Shown here in pieces: positions 55,088 through 63,785 of a stretch of 64,000 nucleotides of DNA. The stretch is from assembly GCF_001190745.1 (NCBI RefSeq), contig NZ_CP012196.1:1-64000 (forward strand), given 5' to 3'. The stretch's first letter is position 1. Each line of letters begins with the position of its first letter. Source of the DNA: Campylobacter gracilis. Lineage in GTDB: Bacteria; Campylobacterota; Campylobacteria; Campylobacterales; Campylobacteraceae. The notes under the pieces are model-generated. The model made no database searches, was not told the origin of the DNA, and was given only the letters and a program-made list of their open reading frames with translations. A program made the position numbers and the translations under genes.

Positions 55088-56500
55088 ATGGGTTATGAGA
55101 AAAGAAGCTTGGGAAGCTTTGAGGGGCGCAAAATTTACGAAATTCTGCTTAGCCTCGGATACGATATGAAATCCGCGCAGCGCATCTGTGACAAGCGCCG
55201 CGTAACCGATGCAGAGGATCAAAATTTACATAAAAACTCCGTTGCTTGCGGAGAAATTTTTTTGATCGATTACAAATGCGAGCCGCGCGGACTGAAGCCG
55301 ATCTTTGAGTGCGATGCGTTTGCGGCATTTGACAAGCCGAGTGGAATTTTAAGCCATCCGAGCGGGCGCAACTCGCCTTATAATATGTATGACGAGATCT
55401 GGTCGCTATACGGGCAGGACGCGTGCGTGGCGCACAGGCTTGATTTAGAAACCAGCGGAATTCTTATTGTCGCCAAGGATAAAGACGCGGCGCGCGAGCT
55501 TAAAGAGTGCTTCGAACAGCGTAGAGTGATGAAAAGCTATCTAGCGCTCGTGCAAGGGGATTTGAGAGAGGGCTTGCGAGGGGATTTGCAAAGTGCCGCT
55601 TGCAATGGTGAGATAGAGAGTTGCTATGCTCTAGGCTTTGATGAAATTTGCGGATCAAAATTCGCGGGCGATGCTGTGAGTTTACCAAGTAGCGTATCGG
55701 ATTTGCGCGATACACTAGCTCTAAAAGGAACAGGCAATAAATTTGGATTTAATATCTTGTCTAATGGTGCGAGTAGGGGATTGTGGTGCGATGCTCTATC
55801 TTACGACGCGCAGGTTAAATTTAATTCCGGCGCTCCTACTGGCGATGTTGACAGCAGATCTGAATTTGATGACTTATCCTGCGGCGTGAGTGATAAGCTC
55901 AAACCCGCTATCACGATGAGTAGCGCGGATAACGGACATAAACCTTGCGCCTTATCTGCGGCTAAATCTTTGCCAGCTACTTCTAAGGGCTGTGTAAATT
56001 TGAAAAAATTTGAGCCTGCAAAATACGCAAAATTTAGCGAAAAACTGAAATTTTTAAAGGATTTCGAGGGGTTTGTAATTGATGCTCCTATTGCTCCTAG
56101 CGGCGAGTTTGCCGATCTTAAAATTCGTATGAAAATATCGCGCGACAGCAAGGAGGCGATCACGCTGATTCGCCCGCTGCGATATTTCTCGGACATAGAC
56201 GCTAGCCTGATCGAGTGCTATCCGCTGACGGGTAGGCAGCATCAGATCAGGCTGCATCTATTTGCCGCGGGTGCGCCGATATTGGGAGAGCCGCTGTATG
56301 GGCTTTCGCGAGAGCAAGCGGAGCGGATATTGGATAAAAAGATGGATGAGACGGAGCGGGTCAGAACGACGGGAGCACCGAGATTGTTGCTGCATGCGAA
56401 TGCAATTTGCTTCGAACTAGGCGGCGAACGATACGAGATAAAAAGCAAATTTGATGCCGCAAGAGAGTTTTATAATCTCGCGAAAATCGGTAAAATTTGA
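55088..56500 (+). CDS. RluA-family pseudouridine synthase with a large internal insertion
   Basis: The protein isomerises specific uridines in rRNA or tRNA. It has 470 residues; typical RluA-type enzymes in this group have about 300. The catalytic HRLDLETSG places the aspartate at residue 119. KSYLALVQGDL and, much later, EGFVIDAPIAPSGEFADLKIRMKIS and PLTGRQHQIRLHL are also present. Residues about 160-325 are extra, rich in Ser, Asp and Gly, and separate two normally adjacent strands. The catalytic parts are intact, so it may be active with the insert as a loop. An N-terminal S4-like segment is possible. Confidence 0.82.
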   Translation: MGYEKRSLGSFEGRKIYEILLSLGYDMKSAQRICDKRRVTDAEDQNLHKNSVACGEIFLIDYKCEPRGLKPIFECDAFAAFDKPSGILSHPSGRNSPYNMYDEIWSLYGQDACVAHRLDLETSGILIVAKDKDAARELKECFEQRRVMKSYLALVQGDLREGLRGDLQSAACNGEIESCYALGFDEICGSKFAGDAVSLPSSVSDLRDTLALKGTGNKFGFNILSNGASRGLWCDALSYDAQVKFNSGAPTGDVDSRSEFDDLSCGVSDKLKPAITMSSADNGHKPCALSAAKSLPATSKGCVNLKKFEPAKYAKFSEKLKFLKDFEGFVIDAPIAPSGEFADLKIRMKISRDSKEAITLIRPLRYFSDIDASLIECYPLTGRQHQIRLHLFAAGAPILGEPLYGLSREQAERILDKKMDETERVRTTGAPRLLLHANAICFELGGERYEIKSKFDAAREFYNLAKIGKI

Positions 56501-56637
56501 GCAACTCAATAAAATTTTGAAGTGGCGACGATTATTTTTATGACCATGATTTTGCTTTTGCCGGTTTTTATAAAATTTTGTGGTTACAACGGCGTTTAAT
56601 TTATTAATTCCTCATCTATAGTTATTTGAAAATTTTA

Positions 56638-57110
56638 AGACGATTTTATTTTGCGATGGCTATATTGGGAAAAAAGCGCTAAGGCCATAAAAGCATATAA
56701 TTCAACTTGGCTAGACAACGGGGTTTCATATATTTATTTTCGGTAGCGAAAATTACGGTAAATTTGAGCTCAGAGCGCATAAATATTGGATGCTTCAAGA
56801 TAAGCTGGGTGGCAGTATAAAAGATTTTAAATCTGGTGTTGATTCTTTTAAAAAATACAATCAAGAACATGGAATATTTAAAAAAGAATTTGACGAATAC
56901 GCTAATTTCCTATTTAAGCAAAAGGGTGGAGCGGGAAGCTCTGTTAATTTAGAAAGCTCGGCATTAATAGCAAGCATGGGGAGCAAAACGGTAGTTGCTT
57001 CTTTTGGGGAATATTGCAAGAGGATGCTTGGTTTGGGTATAGACCGTAGCATAGAACAAAAACAAACAATAGAAATATCGCAAGATATTGGTATGAGACT
57101 TGGATTGTAA
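56638..57110 (+). pseudogene. Low-GC gene fragment with a frameshift
   Basis: A coding-like reading starts after a stop at about 56637 (WEKSAKAIKAYNSTWLDNGVSYIYF). It is shifted by one extra T in TTTT near 56737-56740, then continues as GSENYGKFELRAHKYWMLQDKLGGSIKDFKSGVDSF and ends at 57110 (DIGMRLGL). From the ATG at 56790 a 106-residue product remains possible, but no ribosome-binding site is seen. The GC content is clearly lower than that of its neighbours and codon use is AT-rich, a sign of transfer. It resembles the C-terminal end of a larger protein; I do not recognise the family. Confidence 0.5.
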
Positions 57111-57186
57111 TTGTTAATTTCTATGAAAATTCGAAATGTTAAGGGTAGATAAGAAGGAATTCGCGGATGATTTCAGCGTTTGTAAT

Positions 57187-57255
57187 CTAGGATTTTTTAA
57201 GTAGCGATCTGTTTAAGAAGATGCTGTTCTCATCCATTATTTTTTGCGCGTCCAT
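57187..57255 (-). CDS. Possible 22-residue peptide downstream of rlmN
   Basis: MDAQKIMDENSIFLNRSLLKKS behind a strong AAAGGAG ribosome-binding site, 68 bp after rlmN on the same strand. Right before it another short frame ([21 protein letters not shown]) ends in TAG just upstream of the ATG. Both may be remnants of longer genes. Too short for a homology claim. Confidence 0.3.
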   Translation of the reverse strand: MDAQKIMDENSIFLNRSLLKKS

Positions 57256-57322
57256 TGCTACTCCTTTATAAATTTTTTACTGATCTGCCTTATGATCTGA
57301 AAATAATCGCCGAATTTTTCCT

Positions 57323-58432
57323 CTACTTGTTCGAAATTTTATCGGCACTGATACTACTTTGAGCCAAAATTTTACCTTGCTCGTTTCTTTGTTTAAGCTG
57401 TCCGCACGCCGCACTGATATCTAGCCCCTTGCTCTGGCGGATCGTGCAAGTAATGCCGTGCGCGCATAGATAGTCTTGAAATTTTATCATATTTTCAGGG
57501 CTTGGTCTGCCAAAGCTCGAGCCTTCGTGCGGATTAAAATAGATCAGATTTACCTTTGCGCGGATGCCGTGCAGAAGCTTCACTAGCGTTTTGGCATCGC
57601 TTGGGCGATCGTTTACGCCATCGATCATTAGGTATTCAAACATCACGCGCTTTCGCAGATCGATTGGGAACTCGCGCACCGCCTGCATGATCGATGCGAT
57701 ATTGTAGGCGCGATTTATCGGCATTAGTTTTTCACGCAGTTCGTCATCCACTGCATGCAGTGAGATCGCGAGCAGCACGCCAAGATCCATTTCGCCAAGC
57801 TTTTTTATCTGCGTAGAAAGTCCGCTAGTGCTTATCGTTTGGCGACGTGGCGCTATGGCGAGTCCGTCGTTTTCTTTTAAAATTTGCACAGCTTTGGCAA
57901 CGTTGTCTAGGTTATTAAGCGGTTCGCCCATCCCCATATATACGACATTGACGCGGCGCTCGTACGGGATCGCGTTCATTTTCTTGATGAGCCAAATTTG
58001 AGCCACGATCTCGCCTGGAGTTAAATTTCGTACGAAGCCACCTTTTGCTGTCAAGCAGAAGCTGCAGCCAATTTTGCAACCCACTTGTGAACTTACGCAG
58101 ATTGAGTAGCGCGCGTGTCTTATAATTTTTTCGTTTTCATCTCGCAGCTCATCCTTCATCGGCAGCAGGACACTTTCGATCGTCTTGCCGTCTTTGAGAG
58201 CGAAAAGATATTTGATACTGCCATCGCTACTTGTTTCGGATCTGACGCATTTAAGCGGGTCTAAATAAAAATTTTGGGCTAAACTTTGACGGATCTCTTT
58301 CGGTAGATTTAGCATTTGTGCAAAGTCGTCCACGTTCTTTTTGTAAATCCATTCGTAAATTTGCTTGGCTCTAAATTTTGGTTCGACGAAATTTTCAAGC
58401 TCTTTCATCGTAAAATCAAAGATATTTTTCAA
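57323..58432 (-). CDS. rlmN: 23S rRNA/tRNA adenine C2-methyltransferase RlmN
   Basis: RlmN is a radical-SAM enzyme that methylates A2503 of 23S rRNA and A37 of some tRNAs. The 369-residue protein has the cluster motif in [15 protein letters not shown] (CxxxCxxC) and [25 protein letters not shown] and a C-terminal cysteine in ISAACGQL are the expected catalytic features. The start is TTG at 58432, overlapping the upstream stop (the TGA lies one base inside), with AAGG before it; [13 protein letters not shown] matches the family N-terminus, which rules out the internal ATG. Confidence 0.95.
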   Translation of the reverse strand: MKNIFDFTMKELENFVEPKFRAKQIYEWIYKKNVDDFAQMLNLPKEIRQSLAQNFYLDPLKCVRSETSSDGSIKYLFALKDGKTIESVLLPMKDELRDENEKIIRHARYSICVSSQVGCKIGCSFCLTAKGGFVRNLTPGEIVAQIWLIKKMNAIPYERRVNVVYMGMGEPLNNLDNVAKAVQILKENDGLAIAPRRQTISTSGLSTQIKKLGEMDLGVLLAISLHAVDDELREKLMPINRAYNIASIMQAVREFPIDLRKRVMFEYLMIDGVNDRPSDAKTLVKLLHGIRAKVNLIYFNPHEGSSFGRPSPENMIKFQDYLCAHGITCTIRQSKGLDISAACGQLKQRNEQGKILAQSSISADKISNK

Positions 58433-58974
58433 ATTAATGCCTTAGTTTTTAGATATTTGGTTAAATTTTCTTTTGCAGCGGCGTGGTTTTTTAAAAAATC
58501 TGCGTGAGCGTTTGAATCACAAAAATTCGTTGCACAAAAAATTCCGGAAGCGGGAATTTGAAATTTTTGAGCTACCTTAAGAACCGAAAAAAATTCCATA
58601 TTTTCTAAAAAATAACCTCGCTCAAAGAATTTTAGCGCAGATTTTTTATCAGTCGTGATAAAATTTGAGCTATTGGTTATTGTTTCATATGAAACATCGG
58701 CAGAATTCCTAGCTGCAATTTCAAAACTAATCGGAGAGTATGAAAGTTCATAAAGCGCTGATATTTCACAGTTTGCAGCCGATCTGCTTTCATAAATTTT
58801 TAGAATTTCACCTTCTTTATATAGCCCTGCAGAACCCACGAAAATGATCTCACTCGGCAAGCTTTGCCTATTTTCACATAGAAATTTAGTCAAATTTATA
58901 CTCATATCCACTAGCCCCACGCCCATAGGCAGGGCAAAATCAAAAATTTCATTTCGTCCGGCAGAGATTATCAT
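58429..58974 (-). CDS. Nucleoside-phosphorylase/MTAN-like protein
   Basis: A 181-residue protein with the phosphorylase superfamily layout: [12 protein letters not shown] for the phosphate/ribose loop, [36 protein letters not shown] where the M-E motif binds ribose and D the purine. It is shorter than typical MTA/SAH nucleosidases (about 230 residues) and the N-terminal part is brief, so the substrate is uncertain. It overlaps rlmN by 4 bp and shares its operon. A hydrolytic or regulatory role is possible. Confidence 0.65.
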   Translation of the reverse strand: MIISAGRNEIFDFALPMGVGLVDMSINLTKFLCENRQSLPSEIIFVGSAGLYKEGEILKIYESRSAANCEISALYELSYSPISFEIAARNSADVSYETITNSSNFITTDKKSALKFFERGYFLENMEFFSVLKVAQKFQIPASGIFCATNFCDSNAHADFLKNHAAAKENLTKYLKTKALI

Positions 58975-59326
58975 TTATGGATTCACGCTTTCGTTATTTT
59001 TCACTAATCATAGCAAAATGACGATAAATTTAAGGCTAAATTTTGAAATTTTTTCGTCGTAAAGTATCGGATGAAATTAAAATAAATTGAGTAAATATCT
59101 ATGAGAGCTGTGCCCTTACCTTCCATAATGGTAGCAGGGCAGGTGGCGGGTAGAAGATGGAAAAGTATTTAAAAAAACTTATGATTTAGCTAAAACGAAT
59201 AAATTTTATCTAAGCAAAATAATACTTGTCAAAAAACTTGTAAGATAACGAAGGGCTGAAATAAAATTAATTGTTTAGTCGCTTTGACAGCTAAGTTTCA
59301 ACCCCACGGTATAAACCTGACTAAAT
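58975..59326. other. Intergenic region with a GC-rich hairpin
   Basis: A two-part hairpin, GCCCT-ACC...GGT-AGGGC (about 59113-59141), sits in an otherwise AT-rich region between two minus-strand genes. A 23-codon frame (ATG 59101) covers it but has no ribosome-binding site. Unassigned. Confidence 0.4.
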
Positions 59327-60247
59327 TTACAGTCTCACTTCGATGCCTTGCTCCTGCAGATATGCTTTTAGCGCCTTGATTTCGATTTCTCTGAAGTGAA
59401 AAATCGATGCCGCCAGGCATGCGTCCGCGCCCGCTAAAAATGCGTCCTTAAAGTGCTCCATTTTACCCGCGCCGCCGCTTGCGATCACGGGGATATCAAG
59501 CGCGCTAAAAATGCGCGTCAAATTTAACTCAAAGCCATTTTTAACGCCGTCGCAGTCCATCGACGTGAGTAAAATTTCGCCCGCGCCGCGCTCCTGCGCC
59601 TCTTTTGCCCAAGCAAGCGCATCCCTGCCAGTATCTAGCCTGCCGCCGTTTATAAACACGCTATAGCCGCAAAGTTCGCCGTTCCCAGTTAAAATTTCAT
59701 CCTGCGCGCCGCGTAAAATTTCGCCGAAATTCCGCGCCTCACTGCCTAAATTTGTGTCTGGATTTCGCATGCCGCCGTGTAAATCTCCGTTTGAATTCCT
59801 TGCCTCGCCATATAAATCGCCGCGCGAAATTTCAATCGAATTTCGTTTCGCATCGATCGCTATCACGACGCACTGCGAGCCGAATTTATTCGCCGCTTCG
59901 TCTATTAAATTCGGATTTTTTATCGCGGCGGAGTTGAGGCTGATCTTATCGCAGCCGACGTTTAGCAGGCGAGAGATGTCATCGATCGTGCGGATGCCGC
60001 CGCCCACGGTCAGCGGGATAAAAAGCTCGCGCGCAACCCGTTCCACGACGTCCACGATCGTATCGCGCCCCAGATGCGACGCCGTGATATCTAGGAAGCA
60101 CAGCTCATCCGCGCCCTCTTCGTTGTAGCGTTTGGCTATCTCGACCGGATCGCCCGCATCCACGAGACCTACGAAATTTACGCCCTTTACTACTCGTCCG
60201 TCTTTGACGTCTAGGCATGGGATTATGCGTTTTGCGAATCTATTCAA
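59327..60247 (-). CDS. hisF: Imidazole glycerol phosphate synthase subunit HisF with a repeat-rich insertion
   Basis: HisF is the cyclase half of IGP synthase in histidine biosynthesis. The 306-residue protein is about 55 residues longer than usual. The barrel markers are all present: [15 protein letters not shown] (D13), [10 protein letters not shown] (D132), [21 protein letters not shown] and [12 protein letters not shown]. The extra residues (about 137-193) lie between the fifth strand and FINGG and consist of imperfect repeats ([34 protein letters not shown]). Their DNA uses GAATTC, GCGAAATTT and ATTTTACGCGG blocks like those in the intergenic repeats. The fold and catalytic aspartates appear preserved, so it may be active. 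Confidence 0.9.
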   Translation of the reverse strand: MNRFAKRIIPCLDVKDGRVVKGVNFVGLVDAGDPVEIAKRYNEEGADELCFLDITASHLGRDTIVDVVERVARELFIPLTVGGGIRTIDDISRLLNVGCDKISLNSAAIKNPNLIDEAANKFGSQCVVIAIDAKRNSIEISRGDLYGEARNSNGDLHGGMRNPDTNLGSEARNFGEILRGAQDEILTGNGELCGYSVFINGGRLDTGRDALAWAKEAQERGAGEILLTSMDCDGVKNGFELNLTRIFSALDIPVIASGGAGKMEHFKDAFLAGADACLAASIFHFREIEIKALKAYLQEQGIEVRL

Positions 60248-60280
60248 AGCGGCCCTTCGGAATAAAATTTTTTATGATTT

Positions 60281-60328
60281 TAGCCAAATTTTACTTAACA
60301 TAATGACTTTATAAGTAAAATTTGGCTA
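60281..60328. promoter_or_regulatory. Perfect 16-bp inverted repeat between hisF and ksgA
   Basis: TAGCCAAATTTTACTT (60281-60296) and its exact complement (60313-60328) are separated by 16 bp that include CATAAT, a possible -10 (60299-60304) for ksgA. The ksgA ATG at 60339 has no Shine-Dalgarno, so the hairpin would end 10 nt before the start codon if transcribed. A shared operator or a leader hairpin are both possible. Confidence 0.55.
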
Positions 60329-60338
60329 GACTCTCGCG

Positions 60339-61202
60339 ATGATTAGGGCGAAAAAAGAGTTCGGGCAAAATTTTTTAAAAGACGAAGCCGTTTTAAGCAA
60401 GATCATCCAAGCGATTCCCGGGAGCGTACAGAATGTCGTTGAAATCGGGGCTGGCTTAGGTGATTTAACTCGCAAGCTTTTGGAATTTTACAGATTAAAG
60501 AGTTTCGAGATAGATGAAGATTTATATCAAATTTTAAGCGCTAAATTTGCGCAGCAGATCGCTAGCGGCGAGCTTGAGCTCGTTTTGGGCGATGCTTTGC
60601 GGATTTGGCAGGAGCGGCGGGGACTTGAGCGCGGCGAATATTTTTTGGTCGCAAATTTGCCCTACTACGTTGCTACGAAGATGATTTTGCAGGCGATCGA
60701 TGATGAGCTATGCGGCGGATTTTTGGTGATGATCCAAAAGGAGGTCGCTTTAAAATTCTGCGCTAGAGCAGGGCAAAGCGATTTTAGCGCTCTTTCGATC
60801 CTGGCCGATCTTGCGGGCGGCTGCGAGCTTCTATTCGACGTCGAGCCCGACTGTTTCGAGCCCGCGCCGAAGGTAACCTCATCGGTAATCAGGCTCATAA
60901 AAGGCAAAAATTTTAAGCCAGGCATCGAGATAAACGCAGACGGCCTCGGCGTAAAAAGTTGCGCCCGCTTCCAGAATCTCGATGAATACGAGAAATTTAA
61001 AAGCTTTTTACGCGTATCTTTCAGCGCGCCACGAAAGACGCTTATTAAAAATTTAAGCGCAAAATTTGATAGAGGCTTAGTCGAAGAGATCTCTTTAAAT
61101 TTGCAAATTCCGCCCACAGTTCGGGCGCACGAGTTAAATTCCACCTTTTTTTTAGAAATTTTTAAAAATTTAAGGGTAAAAGATGGAAGAAAACAGAAAT
61201 GA
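60339..61202 (+). CDS. ksgA: 16S rRNA dimethyladenosine transferase RsmA
   Basis: RsmA (KsgA) dimethylates two adjacent adenines near the 3' end of 16S rRNA in ribosome assembly. The 287-residue protein shows KEFGQNFLKDEAVLSKI, the SAM-binding VEIGAGLGDLTRKLL and the catalytic NLPYYVATKM. A C-terminal domain with VSFSAPRKTLIKNLS follows. The initiation region lacks a clear Shine-Dalgarno. It overlaps the RNase J gene by 20 bp, so the two are co-transcribed. Confidence 0.97.
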   Translation: MIRAKKEFGQNFLKDEAVLSKIIQAIPGSVQNVVEIGAGLGDLTRKLLEFYRLKSFEIDEDLYQILSAKFAQQIASGELELVLGDALRIWQERRGLERGEYFLVANLPYYVATKMILQAIDDELCGGFLVMIQKEVALKFCARAGQSDFSALSILADLAGGCELLFDVEPDCFEPAPKVTSSVIRLIKGKNFKPGIEINADGLGVKSCARFQNLDEYEKFKSFLRVSFSAPRKTLIKNLSAKFDRGLVEEISLNLQIPPTVRAHELNSTFFLEIFKNLRVKDGRKQK

Positions 61203-63408
61203 AAACGGTGTCGAACGACTCAAAAAAAGCAATCGCTACAAAAAACGCAAGGAAAATCTAAAAAAATCTATCGCGAGTGAGGGCTCTGCGGGCGGCGCGG
61301 AATTCAGCGGCGAGCATGAAAACGGCTCTCACAAAAACAAAGGCGCGAAAAACGGGCAAAATTCCGCTCGTTCAAAGGGTTCAAAAAACGGCTCTCGCAA
61401 CGGATCAAATTCTGCGGGAGGCTCGTCAAACGGCAATTCGAACGGTGCGAGTGGTGCGCATTTCGGCGGTGCATATCCAAAAAGCAACGAAAACGGTGCG
61501 GGCGGTAACGGCGCAAATTTAAACGGCGCCGTAAAACCGAATGGTAATAACGCAAAAAGCGCAAATTCTAGCGCCGCAGACGATGCAAGCTCCGCAGACA
61601 TGCAGAAAAAGAAAAAGCACAAAAAGCGCTCAAATATGCCAAAGAGCCTCACCGGCAACGAGCCGTGGCAAAAGGCGATGGAAGAGGCGATCGCGGAAAA
61701 TAAGCTAATCCACGAGGAGCGCCTGCACCCGCTTAAAGACGCTAATCGCAGCGACGAGACGGTGCGTATCACGCCGCTTGGCGGACTGGGCGAGATCGGT
61801 GCGAATATGACCGTTTTTGAGACCAATACGAGCGCAATCATCGTGGACGTGGGTATGAGTTTTCCAGAGGAGAGCATGCTAGGCGTGGACATTTTAATCC
61901 CCGACTTCGATTATGTACGAAAGATAAAAAACAAGATCAAGGGCATCCTCATCACCCACGCGCACGAGGATCATATCGGCGCGATGCCATATTTTTTCAA
62001 AGAATTTCAATTCCCGATCTACGCTACGCCGCTTCCTTTGGGGATGATAAGCAATAAATTCGAAGAGCACGGCCTTAAAGCCGAGCGTAGCTACTTTCGG
62101 CCCGTGCAGAAGCGCCAGCTTTATCAGATCGGCGATTTTGAGGTCGAGTTTATCCACATAACGCACTCCATTATCGATGCGAGCGCGCTTGCAATTACGA
62201 CGAAAGCGGGCACGATCATCCACACGGGCGATTTTAAGATCGATCATACGCCGATCGACGGCTATCCGACCGATCTGAACCGCCTAGCTTATTACGGCGA
62301 TCGCGGAGTTATGCTTTTGATGAGCGATAGCACGAACTCGCACAAAGAGGGGATCACAAAGTCCGAAAGCTCGGTAGGCAAGACCTTTGATACGATATTT
62401 TCGAGCTGTAAAGGGCGCGTGATAATGAGCACCTTCAGCTCAAACATCCACCGCGTCTATCAGGCTATAGAGCGCGGTGTAAAATACGGCCGCAAGGTTT
62501 GCGTCATCGGACGAAGCATGGAGCGAAATTTATTTACCGCGATGGAGCTTGGATATGTAAATTTAGACAAAAAGATCTTCGTCGATGCCGATCAGGTCTC
62601 CAAATACCCCGATAATGAGGTTTTAATCGTTACTACCGGCTCGCAAGGCGAGACGATGAGTGCGCTGTACCGCATGGCGACGGACGAGCACAAATACATT
62701 AAAATCAAATCCACCGATCAAGTAATCATCAGCGCCAAGGCGATTCCCGGCAACGAAAGCAGCGTCTCGACCGTGCTTAACTACCTGCTAAAAAGCGGCG
62801 CAAAGGTCGCGTATCAGGACTTCAGCGAGATACACGTAAGCGGGCACGCCTCGATCGAAGAGCAAAAGCTCATGCTGCGCCTAATAAAGCCGAAATTTTT
62901 CCTACCCGTGCACGGCGAGTACAACCACATCGTAAAGCATAAAGAGACCGCGATAGAGTGCGGCATCGAGGAGAAAAATATCTATTTGATGAACGACGGC
63001 GATCAGATGGAGGTTTGCGAAAAATACCTAAAGCGCGTCAAGACCGTCAAGACGGGCAAGGTCTTCATCGACAACCAGATCAACAAGCAGATCTCCGACG
63101 AGATCGTCAAACACCGCCAAAATTTAGCCGATGCGGGCGTCGCGGTCATCATCGCGCAGATCGACAAAAACGAAAAGAGACTCATCCAAACGCGTGTCAT
63201 CACCTACGGGCTCGTCGCCGAGAACCAAACGGCACACTTTACCAAGGAGATGCAGGGCATCATCGAGCAGTTTTTGGCAAATTTAAAAGATGAAATTCTA
63301 CTCGATCACTGGGCGCTGGAGGGCAAGATCCGCCAGGCTGTGCGCAAGCACATCTTTAGAAAGATCAAAAAATATCCGACCATCGTGCCGGTGATTTATT
63401 TGATGTAA
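61183..63408 (+). CDS. rnj: Ribonuclease J with a long low-complexity N-terminal extension
   Basis: RNase J is the main 5'-3' exo- and endoribonuclease of Campylobacterota. The 741-residue protein has the catalytic metallo-beta-lactamase core from about residue 188 (RITPLGGLGEIGANM). The HAHEDH motif has H259, H261, D263 and H264 for the two metals, and further ligands are in THSIIDASALAI and HTGDFKID. A beta-CASP domain and C-terminal domain follow. The first ~185 residues are a Gly/Asn/Ser/Lys-rich, positively charged tail with repeated NGA/NGS units and a K-rich patch, as known in outline from Helicobacter RNase J. The start follows GGGTAAAAG inside the ksgA gene. Confidence 0.95.
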   Translation: MEENRNENGVERLKKSNRYKKRKENLKKSIASEGSAGGAEFSGEHENGSHKNKGAKNGQNSARSKGSKNGSRNGSNSAGGSSNGNSNGASGAHFGGAYPKSNENGAGGNGANLNGAVKPNGNNAKSANSSAADDASSADMQKKKKHKKRSNMPKSLTGNEPWQKAMEEAIAENKLIHEERLHPLKDANRSDETVRITPLGGLGEIGANMTVFETNTSAIIVDVGMSFPEESMLGVDILIPDFDYVRKIKNKIKGILITHAHEDHIGAMPYFFKEFQFPIYATPLPLGMISNKFEEHGLKAERSYFRPVQKRQLYQIGDFEVEFIHITHSIIDASALAITTKAGTIIHTGDFKIDHTPIDGYPTDLNRLAYYGDRGVMLLMSDSTNSHKEGITKSESSVGKTFDTIFSSCKGRVIMSTFSSNIHRVYQAIERGVKYGRKVCVIGRSMERNLFTAMELGYVNLDKKIFVDADQVSKYPDNEVLIVTTGSQGETMSALYRMATDEHKYIKIKSTDQVIISAKAIPGNESSVSTVLNYLLKSGAKVAYQDFSEIHVSGHASIEEQKLMLRLIKPKFFLPVHGEYNHIVKHKETAIECGIEEKNIYLMNDGDQMEVCEKYLKRVKTVKTGKVFIDNQINKQISDEIVKHRQNLADAGVAVIIAQIDKNEKRLIQTRVITYGLVAENQTAHFTKEMQGIIEQFLANLKDEILLDHWALEGKIRQAVRKHIFRKIKKYPTIVPVIYLM

Positions 63409-63785
63409 GCGCGGCTAAATTTAGCGAGCAGGGGCGGCTTTGATCTGCGGCGGGCAAGTGAAATTTTAATGGCGTGGGTGGGCTTTCGGGCGTGAAATTT
63501 TGCGACGGAAGCGGGCTTTGCAGCGTTGGAATTTCAAAGCGGCATTAGCAGGTCTTGCAGCGCGAAATTTTAAAGCGGCTAGTAAAATTTTAGCACAGAA
63601 TTTCGGCGTAAGGCAAAATTTAAAGAATGCCTAGGAAGCCTGCGGCAAGCGGGCAGAGCGGCGCACGATTTTGTAGATTATAATTTTATGGCGCAAATTT
63701 CAAAGGTGCGAAATTTCGGCTAGCGCAAATTTAGGCGCGGCATAAAGAGGCGCAAAATGAAAGTAAATTTTAAAAAGAAGGTTTA
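63409..63785. other. Intergenic region, no gene seen
   Basis: About 375 bp of GC-rich linkers and AAATTTTA blocks. An AGAAGGTTTA ribosome-binding site at its end serves the next gene. No terminator hairpin for rnj is evident. Confidence 0.55.

Noticed and set aside
59101-59172. A short peptide or tRNA-like RNA at the GC-rich hairpin
   Set aside because: No ribosome-binding site, no tRNA T-loop or anticodon arm; only a two-part hairpin remains.
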